25,447 nucleotides of DNA. Origin: CALMKX01 sp044869955 (lineage in GTDB: Bacteria; Acidobacteriota; Thermoanaerobaculia; Multivoradales; SZUA-115). Under the pieces are notes generated by a model. The model did not search any database and had not been told where the DNA came from. It saw only the letters and a program-made list of their open reading frames with translations. Below, one piece after another: positions 7,389-13,069 of the stretch. Numbering within the stretch: the first letter of the stretch is position 1; each line of letters opens with the position of its first letter. The translations under genes were made by a program, and so were the position numbers. The DNA lies in assembly GCA_044869955.1 (NCBI GenBank), contig JBIOYC010000268.1, positions 1 to 25,447 on the forward strand, given 5' to 3'.

Positions 7389-8616
7389 CCACGGCGCGCA
7401 CCGGGTTGACCCCCAGGTGGTAGGCGAAGTCGTCGAGACTCTCGCCTTCGAGCAGCACCAGATCGGCCTGCTTGCCCACTTCGACGGTGCCGACCTGCTC
7501 GCCCAGGCCGAGGCAGCAGGCCGGGTTCAAGGTCATCGCCGTCAGGGCCTCGTCGATGGTCAGCCGCAACTTGAAGACCGCGAGCCAGAAGACGAAAGGC
7601 ATCGACTCGGTGTGCGACGAGCCGGGATTGCAGTCGGTGGCGAGGGCCACCGGCACTCCGGCGGCGATCATCCGGCGGGCCGGGGCGTAGCTCTCCGAGC
7701 GCAAGAAGAAGCTGACCCCCGGTAGCAGCATGGCGGTGACCCCGGCGTCGGCCAGGGCCTCTATGCCCTCCTCCGACACGGCGATCAGATGATCGGCCGA
7801 GGACGCTCGCAGCTCCGCGGCCAGAGTCGCCGCGCCAGAATCCACGAACTCGTCGGCATGCAGGCGAGGCGTGAGGCCACAGGCCCGGCCGGCCTCCAGC
7901 ACCCGCCGCGACTCCTCCACCGTGAACACGCCCCGCTCGCAGAAGACGTCGCAGAAGCGGGCGAGGCCCTCCTCGGCGGCGGCAGGGGTGATCTCGTGGC
8001 AGACCAGGTCGAGGTAGCGCTGGCGGTCGTCGCGGTGCTCGAGGGGCACCTCGTGGGCCGCCATCAGGGTGGGCACCAGCGTGGTCGGGTGTCGCTCCCC
8101 GGCGGCGCGGATCGCCCGCAACTGCTTGAGCTCGGCGGCGAGGGAAAGGCCGTAGCCGCTTTTCGCCTCGGCGGTGGTGGTGCCGCCGTCGAGCATGCGG
8201 TCGAGCCGGGCGAGGACGTTGGCGGTCAGCTCCTCCTCGCTCGCGGCCCGCGTGGCCGTCACGGTCGAGAGGATGCCCCCGCCCGCCGCCGCGATCTCCT
8301 GGTAGGTCTTGCCGGCCAACCTCATGCCCAGCTCATGGGCGCGGCTGCCGGCCCAGGGCAGGTGAGTGTGGCCGTCGACGAAGCCGGGCACCAGGGTTCC
8401 CCTTTGGCCGTCCAGGCGCTCGGCGCCGGCGAGATCTCCGAAGCGGGCCGCACGCTCGGCCGGGTTGCCCACGAAGGCGACGCGGCCGTCGCGACAGAGC
8501 ACCTCGGCTCCGCGCAGGCGGAGCACCCGCCCCTGGGCGGCGCCATGGGCCGGCCGGTGGCCCTCGGGGGTGGCGACCTCGGAGAGGTTGGTGATCAGCA
8601 GGTCAGCGGCACTCAT
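7363..8616 (-). CDS. hutI: Imidazolonepropionase
   Basis: A 417-residue amidohydrolase that opens 4-imidazolone-5-propanoate to N-formimino-L-glutamate, the third step of histidine degradation. Visible landmarks are the metal-binding GFVDGHTHLPWAGSR motif (His83, His85), the KSGYGL stretch, HADEF carrying a metal-ligand His, and LATDCNPGSSHTESM with the C-terminal Asp ligand. The length is the usual about 400-415. The ATG overlaps the TGA of the upstream AbiEii-like gene (ATGA), so it is translated as the last cistron of the minus-strand operon. No hutH, hutU, hutG or hutF is present in the window, so the other steps must be encoded elsewhere. Position among RNase H and YggS genes is unusual for a catabolic enzyme. 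Confidence 0.95.
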   Translation of the reverse strand: MSAADLLITNLSEVATPEGHRPAHGAAQGRVLRLRGAEVLCRDGRVAFVGNPAERAARFGDLAGAERLDGQRGTLVPGFVDGHTHLPWAGSRAHELGMRLAGKTYQEIAAAGGGILSTVTATRAASEEELTANVLARLDRMLDGGTTTAEAKSGYGLSLAAELKQLRAIRAAGERHPTTLVPTLMAAHEVPLEHRDDRQRYLDLVCHEITPAAAEEGLARFCDVFCERGVFTVEESRRVLEAGRACGLTPRLHADEFVDSGAATLAAELRASSADHLIAVSEEGIEALADAGVTAMLLPGVSFFLRSESYAPARRMIAAGVPVALATDCNPGSSHTESMPFVFWLAVFKLRLTIDEALTAMTLNPACCLGLGEQVGTVEVGKQADLVLLEGESLDDFAYHLGVNPVRAVVKAGLRVR

Positions 8617-9290
8617 CCGAGGGTCTCTCCCGCGGGCACGGAAACTGGCGCCAGCTCGCGCACGGCGGCGCGCGCCCAGGCCTCGACCTCATTTCGCTCG
8701 AGGGGCAGAGAGAGCCGGGGCATCGGCTCGCCGGCGGTGGCGCTCCAGTCGGCCAGCCCCTTCAGGGCCTGCAGGGGGAAGTCCCGCACGTGGCCGAACT
8801 TGTCCCCGGCCACCTCCAGCAGCTCCGCGAGGGGCAAGCGTCGGCAGAGCAAGTAGAGGTCCACGAAATCGCGCAGGGTGCCCCGGCTGATGATGGCACC
8901 GAGCTTCATCAGCCCGAGGTCCTCGGCCGAGGCCACGGCCACACCGGAGAGCGCCTCCGGCGGCGCCACCAGCGGGTAGGGGTAGTAGTGGAAGCGGAGG
9001 GCGACCGGGCCGAGGCGCACGAAGAGGTAGCCGTCGCGTGCGGTCTCGACCGTGGTGGCGGGCGCCAAGGCGAGCAGGTCGGCCAGGCGGTCGCGACGAC
9101 TGGCCGAGGCGAGCCGCTCGGTGCCGGCCATCAGGTCGAGGTCGCGCACCGGGCGGTGTCCGGTGTAGAGGGCCAGGGCCGCCGAGCCGGCGAGGTAGAA
9201 GTCGCCCAGCCAAGGGAGTGTGGACAGCCGGGCCAAGGCCTCGCGGCTTTCCACGGCCAGGCTCTCGGGGTGGCTCGGGGTCAGAGGCAC
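8613..9290 (-). CDS. AbiEii/AbiGii-like nucleotidyltransferase (putative toxin)
   Basis: About 225 residues with the fold signature of DUF1814/AbiEii nucleotidyltransferases. Residues about 32-52 read FYLAGSAALALYTGHRPVRD then LDL, giving the GS motif followed by the catalytic Asp-x-Asp. Further on, LGLMKLGAIISRGTLRDFVDLYLL matches the family pattern with Lys, Arg and a DFxDLY block. In type IV toxin-antitoxin systems such enzymes transfer nucleotides to RNA and inhibit growth. The GTG at 9290 is chosen because an AGGAG Shine-Dalgarno ends 5 nt before it; the adjacent GTG at 9293 is the alternative. It overlaps the end of the DUF6922-like gene and its TGA overlaps the hutI ATG. Toxicity is inferred from family membership only; some AbiEii-like proteins may be domesticated. 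Confidence 0.8.
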   Translation of the reverse strand: MPLTPSHPESLAVESREALARLSTLPWLGDFYLAGSAALALYTGHRPVRDLDLMAGTERLASASRRDRLADLLALAPATTVETARDGYLFVRLGPVALRFHYYPYPLVAPPEALSGVAVASAEDLGLMKLGAIISRGTLRDFVDLYLLCRRLPLAELLEVAGDKFGHVRDFPLQALKGLADWSATAGEPMPRLSLPLERNEVEAWARAAVRELAPVSVPAGETLG

Positions 9291-9580
9291 CACAGCTCCT
9301 CGGCTCCCTCGACGACGGGCCCCGGCGGCATGCCCAGAACCACCGCCCAGAAGGCGCGGCTGCGGGGCGAGAGCTGCCGGCCGCCCCACCGGCGGAACCA
9401 CGAGCGCACCGCCGCCGCGCCCACGTCCCGGAAGAGCCAGGCGAGGTCCTGCGAGTCCCCGTCCTCGAGCAGACGGCCGATCAGGAAGGGGTCGTGCTCG
9501 GAGAGGAACGGCCCGTCGTAGTGCGCGAAGAGACGAGCCGTGTCCGCGGGGAGAGCCCGCTGGCACTCCGGCACCCTCAT
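9281..9580 (-). CDS. DUF6922-like small protein (putative antitoxin partner)
   Basis: A 99-residue protein. The core FLSEHDPFLIGRLLEDGD, SQDLAWLFRDVG and LSPRSRAFWAVVLG matches the pattern I know from DUF6922-type proteins, which are repeatedly encoded directly before AbiEii-like nucleotidyltransferases. The pattern is a short aromatic and acidic N-terminal segment, a helix with 'RLLEDGD', then a Trp/Phe-rich helical C-terminal part. There is no obvious DNA-binding helix-turn-helix of the AbiEi type. The ATG overlaps the TGA of yggS (ATGA), and its own stop lies inside the start region of the nucleotidyltransferase gene, so the pair is tightly coupled. The antitoxin role is inferred from gene order and small size. 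It was found inside a longer spurious frame and is easy to miss. Confidence 0.7.
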   Translation of the reverse strand: MRVPECQRALPADTARLFAHYDGPFLSEHDPFLIGRLLEDGDSQDLAWLFRDVGAAAVRSWFRRWGGRQLSPRSRAFWAVVLGMPPGPVVEGAEELWCL

Positions 9581-10296
9581 TCCTCCCCGCTCGAGCGAGG
9601 CGTGCGCGGGCCGAACAGGGCCGTCCCCACCCGCACGTGGGTGGCCCCCTCCTCGATGGCGACCTCGAAGTCGTCGCTCATGCCCATCGACAGCTCGCCC
9701 CGGAAGTCCGGCAGGAGCCCACTGGCGGCAACGCGATCCCGTAGTCGGGCGAGGGCGACGAACCAGGGCCGGGAGGCCTCGGCGTCGTCGCCGAAGGGGG
9801 GGATGGCCATCAGGCCGCGGATCTCGAGGGCAGCGAGGCCGCCCAGGAGGGATAGGCGCTCCGAGAGCTCCTCGGGGAGGAAGCCGTGCTTGCTCGCCTC
9901 CTGGCCGAGGTTGATCTCGAGGAAGCAGGGTAGGCGGCGGTTCAGCTTCGCAGCCTCGGCGGCGAGAGCCTCGGCGATCTTGGGCCGGTCCACCGAGTGG
10001 ACGGCGTGGAAGAGGCCGGCCGCCACCCGGGCCTTGTTGCTCTGCAGGGGGCCGATCAGGTGCCACTGGCAGTCGAGGGGAAGGGCGGGGGCCTTGGTCA
10101 CGGCTTCCTGGACCCGGTTCTCGCCGAAGACCCGCAGCCCCGCCCGGCTGGCGGCGGCGAGGAGCTCGATCGGCTGTTGTTTGCTGGCTCCGACCAGGGT
10201 CACCTCGGCAGGGTCGCGGCCCACTCTGCGGCAGGCGACTGCGATGCGCTCCCGCACCCGGCTCAGCCGGTCGGCCATCTCCTCGTCGAGGCTCAA
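9577..10296 (-). CDS. yggS: YggS/PLPBP family pyridoxal 5'-phosphate homeostasis protein
   Basis: About 239 residues. The protein binds PLP without known catalysis and buffers free PLP in the cytoplasm. Diagnostic motifs are LVGASKQQP with the PLP lysine (Lys39), VFGENRVQEA, WHLIGPLQSNK, HSVDR, FLEINLGQEASKHGF, GLMAIPPF and LSMGMSDDFEVAIEEGATHVRVGTALFG, the phosphate-binding C-terminus. I chose the TTG at 10296 because it overlaps the RNase H stop as TTGA, has a GGGGG-type purine stretch about 5 nt upstream, and gives the usual N-terminus length. An ATG a few codons inside and one at 10320 are alternatives. It is the third protein cistron of the operon and its TGA overlaps the next ATG. Confidence 0.92.
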   Translation of the reverse strand: MSLDEEMADRLSRVRERIAVACRRVGRDPAEVTLVGASKQQPIELLAAASRAGLRVFGENRVQEAVTKAPALPLDCQWHLIGPLQSNKARVAAGLFHAVHSVDRPKIAEALAAEAAKLNRRLPCFLEINLGQEASKHGFLPEELSERLSLLGGLAALEIRGLMAIPPFGDDAEASRPWFVALARLRDRVAASGLLPDFRGELSMGMSDDFEVAIEEGATHVRVGTALFGPRTPRSSGEE

Positions 10297-10730
10297 GCCA
10301 CCCCCGGCAGCTCCAGCCACTCCGGCAGCGGCTCCCGCGCGTCGATGGCACGGTTGGCGAGACCGTCGGCGCGCGAGTTCTCGCCCCGCATCACGTGCCG
10401 GATGGCGAACCGGGGCATGGCCTTGGCGCGGCGCAGCGCATCGTTGTAGTAGGGGAGCAGGTGGGGGGCTTTGACCCGGTAGCGGCCCTGGATCTGCCGC
10501 ACCAGCAGCTCGCTGTCGCTGGCCACCGCAAGGTCCTCAATGCCCAGGTGCTTCGCCGCGGCGAGGGCGGCGATCAGGCCGGAGTACTCCGCGACATTGT
10601 TGGTGGCGCGGCCGAGGTAGCCGCCGATCTCGTGGGTCTCGGAGTCGGTCTCGATCAGGACACCGAAGGCGGCGTCACCGGGGTTGCCGCGGGAGGCACC
10701 GTCGATCCACGCCTGGGCCCGTCGGCTCAC
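10293..10730 (-). CDS. Ribonuclease HI family protein
   Basis: A 145-residue RNase H-fold protein of the short archaeal/actinobacterial RVT_3-like type, which degrades RNA in RNA-DNA hybrids. The four acidic catalytic residues are visible: Asp10 in WIDGASRGNPG, Glu48 in NVAEYSGL, Asp72 in ASDSELLVRQI and Asp122 in GENSRADGLAN. No extra hybrid-binding domain or phosphatase domain is attached. The GTG at 10730 overlaps the TGA of the zinc-ribbon gene (GTGA). Pairing of a DUF164 zinc-ribbon gene with an RNase HI gene is also known in actinobacteria (Mycobacterium tuberculosis Rv2229c-Rv2228c), which supports a conserved functional link. Confidence 0.92.
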   Translation of the reverse strand: MSRRAQAWIDGASRGNPGDAAFGVLIETDSETHEIGGYLGRATNNVAEYSGLIAALAAAKHLGIEDLAVASDSELLVRQIQGRYRVKAPHLLPYYNDALRRAKAMPRFAIRHVMRGENSRADGLANRAIDAREPLPEWLELPGVA

Positions 10731-11470
10731 CCGGCCTCCTCCGGGATGTAGAGGATGCGCTTGCAGCCGTCGCACTGCACCAGGGCGCTGGTGGTGCGCA
10801 CCAGCACCGCCACCTGGGGCCGCACGCTGTAGTTGCAGGCGCCGCAGGCCCAGAACTTCGGCCCCCGCCCGCCGCGGTCGACCGCCAGGATGGGTGCGAT
10901 GCCGCTGCCGTTGTAGCGCTGGCGGACCCGATCGAAGAGGGAGACGGTCGCGCGAGGCAGCCGTTCACGCAGGGTCTCCACGGTCTGGCGCAGCCGCGCG
11001 ATGCGGGCCGAGATCTCCGGCTTCTCCCCTTCCCAGCGAGCGTGCTCGGTGGCGTAGCGGGCGTCGAGGGCGGCGAAGGCCTCCTTCTCCTCGGTGAGCC
11101 GCCGCTCGGCCTCCTCCCGCCGGCCGAGGGCCGCCGAGCCCAGCTCCTCCGCGGCACTGATCTTGGCCTTGGCGGCGTCGATCTCGGCCAGGAGGGCCCC
11201 GTACTCTCTTTGGTTGGTGACTTGGTGGATTTGCTGCTGGTAGCGCTTGAGTCGTTCCTGGGCCTCGGAGACGGCGGCTTCGGCGGTTCTTCGTTCGTCG
11301 CGCGCCGCCTCCGCCGCTTCTTCGAGGGATCGGATCTCCGTCGATCGGCCGGTGTGCTCGCTGTGGAGCTCCTGTAACCAGTCTGGGATCTGGTTGAGCT
11401 GGCCCTCGGCAGATGCCAGCTCGTTCAATGCGCTTTGGAGTTGGACGATGTCATGGAGATGGGTGCTCAT
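10727..11470 (-). CDS. DUF164 / C4-type zinc-ribbon coiled-coil protein
   Basis: A 247-residue protein with two parts. Residues about 1-180 form a long antiparallel-type coiled coil with Glu, Arg, Ala and Gln heptads and a conserved QVTNQREYGALLAEI turn. Residues about 205-245 hold a four-cysteine zinc ribbon made of CGACN and CDGCKRILY. This is the classic organisation of the CT398/DUF164 family, thought to act as an adaptor; chlamydial CT398 has been linked to sigma54 and secretion, with no enzyme activity. The ATG at 11470 lies 17 bp after the tRNA 3' end, with a GAGGGC ribosome site about 5 nt upstream. It is the first protein cistron of the minus-strand operon and overlaps the RNase H gene by 4 nt. 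Confidence 0.9.
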   Translation of the reverse strand: MSTHLHDIVQLQSALNELASAEGQLNQIPDWLQELHSEHTGRSTEIRSLEEAAEAARDERRTAEAAVSEAQERLKRYQQQIHQVTNQREYGALLAEIDAAKAKISAAEELGSAALGRREEAERRLTEEKEAFAALDARYATEHARWEGEKPEISARIARLRQTVETLRERLPRATVSLFDRVRQRYNGSGIAPILAVDRGGRGPKFWACGACNYSVRPQVAVLVRTTSALVQCDGCKRILYIPEEAG

Positions 11471-11487
11471 CCGATGCCCTCGGCGAG

Positions 11488-11560
11488 TGGGTCCACCTGG
11501 ATTCGAACCAGGGACCTGCCGGTTATGAGCCGGTTGCTCTCACCGCTGAGCTATGGACCC
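11488..11560 (-). tRNA. tRNA with anticodon CAU (elongator Met, or Ile2)
   Basis: A 73-nt cloverleaf. The acceptor stem GGGTCCA/TGGACCC is fully paired; D arm GCTC...GAGC; anticodon stem CCGG/CCGG with loop CTCATAA (anticodon CAU); a 5-nt variable loop; T arm CCTGG-TTCGAAT-CCAGG; discriminator A. Pair 27-43 is an A-C mismatch. CCA is not encoded (the sequence continues CTC after the discriminator A). It is not an initiator: it has a paired first acceptor base pair (G1-C72) and lacks the three G-C pairs at the bottom of the anticodon stem. Elongator Met versus lysidine-modified Ile2 cannot be settled by eye. Confidence 0.92.
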
Positions 11561-11592
11561 GGCTATTCCCCATCTGTGGTTGGGGACTGCCG

Positions 11593-11600
11593 AGTATATA
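11593..11600 (-). promoter_or_regulatory. -10 candidate TATATACT for the tRNA-CAU / zinc-ribbon operon
   Basis: The minus strand reads TATATACT just after the sulfatase-like stop codon. It offers TATATA or TATACT as a -10, about 33-40 nt before the tRNA 5' end. A -35 is not clear (the region is GC-rich and partly in the preceding gene). It is the most AT-rich spot in the gap. Confidence 0.4.
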
Positions 11601-11605
11601 GCGGC

Positions 11606-13024
11606 TCAAGGCTGGCGGGAGGCCGCCTCTTCCTCGGGAGTGCGTTCGGAGCCGACAAATCGGCCCCAGTCGAGGCGCAGCCGCGCGGACATCTGACCGA
11701 GGAGGGCCGGGTCCTCCAAGGGCTCCACGCCCCGGGAAGTCCAGCGCTCGAGCCAACCCTCCGGCGGCGCGACGCGGCCGGACAAGGGAGGGCTCCGGCG
11801 CCACTGAGCCGCCAGCTCGGCGAGCGTGCCGCGGTAGGCCTCGCGGGCCGGCGAGTCCTTCTCGGAGCGTAGAGCGGCGAGGCGCAGAGGGTAGAAGCCC
11901 GGCCCTGGATCGGCGAAGCGCGCCACCCAACGCAGCTGGACGTCCCCTTCGACGAGCGACATCTCGTTGGCGCCTGCCGCCTGGTAGAGCTCGGAGAGCA
12001 GCGGCGTGGCCACGGGGTGGAAGAGGCTGGGCGCGACCTCCGGGGCCACTGCGCCGCCAGCCGCCTCGACCAGGGTGGCGAAGACCCGGGTCAACGCCAC
12101 CCGCTGCTCGCGGGGCAGGGGGATGGCTCCGTCGAGCCCGTGGGGCAAGCGCACCAGGAGCGGCACCTCGATGCCGTAGCGGCCGAGGTTGCCCCCGGCG
12201 GCGATCTGGCCGTGCTCACCGAACTCTTGGCCGAAGACCGACGCGACCACCACCAGGGCCCGGTCCGCCGCGGCGCCCTTGGCGAGGCCCTGGAGGAGGC
12301 GGCCCACCATGGCGTCTGTCGCCACGACGTTCAAGCGGTACATGGCCTCGAGCTCCTCGCGCAGGGCCGAGGGCAGAACGACCGCCGGGTCGAAATAAGG
12401 CTCCAGCCGGGCGGGCTCGATTCGACGGGGCAGCGGTGGGTCCCCCGGGCGCAGCTGCGCCACCATCCACGGCTTGCGGACGTAGGGCGCGCCCGGCGTC
12501 GTGAGGTGGATCCAGATGAAGGTCCGGCTCTCGTCCAGGGAGGCGATGTCCGCGGCCGCCTGGTTGCCGCGCCTCAGCGCGGTGTAGGTGCCAAGGCCCC
12601 TGGCCCAGCCGTGGCTCGCGCCGAGCTGGACGCTGTCGGTGTAGCCATGGGCCTCGTAGCCCAGGGCCGCCAGGCGCTCGGCGAGGGGAACCAGCCCCGG
12701 CTCGAGCTGGCGTTGGCCTGGGGACACGATCTGGTGCTGCCAGGGCCGCAGACCGGTGAGCACGGAGACCAGGGAAGGGAAGAGGGCGGTCGACGGCGCG
12801 ATGGCCGTTCCCACCCAGTCTGCCTCGCGGGCGAACTGATCGAGGTTCGGCGTCCAGCCGGGCTCACCGCCGAGGCCACCGACGACGTCCCGGCGCAGGC
12901 CTTCGATGGTGAGGAGGACGATCGGCGGGGCCGACGGGGCCGGCAGCGGCGCGGCCTCCGGGCGGGCGCAGGCTGTGAGCAGCAGGAGAAGTACGGGCGC
13001 ACCGCGACGCGAGAGGACACCCAT
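11606..13024 (-). CDS. Sulfatase-fold lipoprotein with degenerate catalytic residues
   Basis: A 472-residue protein with a lipoprotein signal (two Arg, a run of Leu, lipobox LTAC with Cys19), so membrane-anchored on the periplasmic side. The overall pattern is that of the sulfatase/alkaline-phosphatase superfamily: TIEGLRRDVVG, TPNLDQFAREA, PSLVSVLTGLRPWQH, YTDS, TFIWIHLTTPGAPY, ATDAMVGRLL, QEFGEHG and VPLLVRLPHG. Key residues are changed. The first metal Asp is Glu41. The nucleophile position of C/S/T-x-P-S-R is Leu81, with the Arg also Leu (LFPSL). The Asp-His pair of 'SDHGE' is Val263-Phe264 (SVFGQ), and the PH of 'H...PH.PY' is PG. It is therefore probably not an active hydrolase; a binding or structural role is more likely. 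It is 45 bp downstream of the GAF gene. Confidence 0.8.
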   Translation of the reverse strand: MGVLSRRGAPVLLLLLTACARPEAAPLPAPSAPPIVLLTIEGLRRDVVGGLGGEPGWTPNLDQFAREADWVGTAIAPSTALFPSLVSVLTGLRPWQHQIVSPGQRQLEPGLVPLAERLAALGYEAHGYTDSVQLGASHGWARGLGTYTALRRGNQAAADIASLDESRTFIWIHLTTPGAPYVRKPWMVAQLRPGDPPLPRRIEPARLEPYFDPAVVLPSALREELEAMYRLNVVATDAMVGRLLQGLAKGAAADRALVVVASVFGQEFGEHGQIAAGGNLGRYGIEVPLLVRLPHGLDGAIPLPREQRVALTRVFATLVEAAGGAVAPEVAPSLFHPVATPLLSELYQAAGANEMSLVEGDVQLRWVARFADPGPGFYPLRLAALRSEKDSPAREAYRGTLAELAAQWRRSPPLSGRVAPPEGWLERWTSRGVEPLEDPALLGQMSARLRLDWGRFVGSERTPEEEAASRQP

Positions 13025-13032
13025 GCGACGCC

Positions 13033-13038
13033 ACCCTA
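13033..13038 (-). promoter_or_regulatory. -10-like TAGGGT before the sulfatase-like gene
   Basis: TAGGGT (TANNNT type, weak) on the minus strand ends 8 nt before the ATG, in the 45-bp gap after the GAF gene. A GGTGG that might act as a weak ribosome site lies between. It may be a leaderless promoter, or the gene may simply be co-transcribed from upstream. Confidence 0.25.
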
Positions 13039-13069
13039 GCGAACGTGGCCGCCCTGTGGGCCGCCCCGG

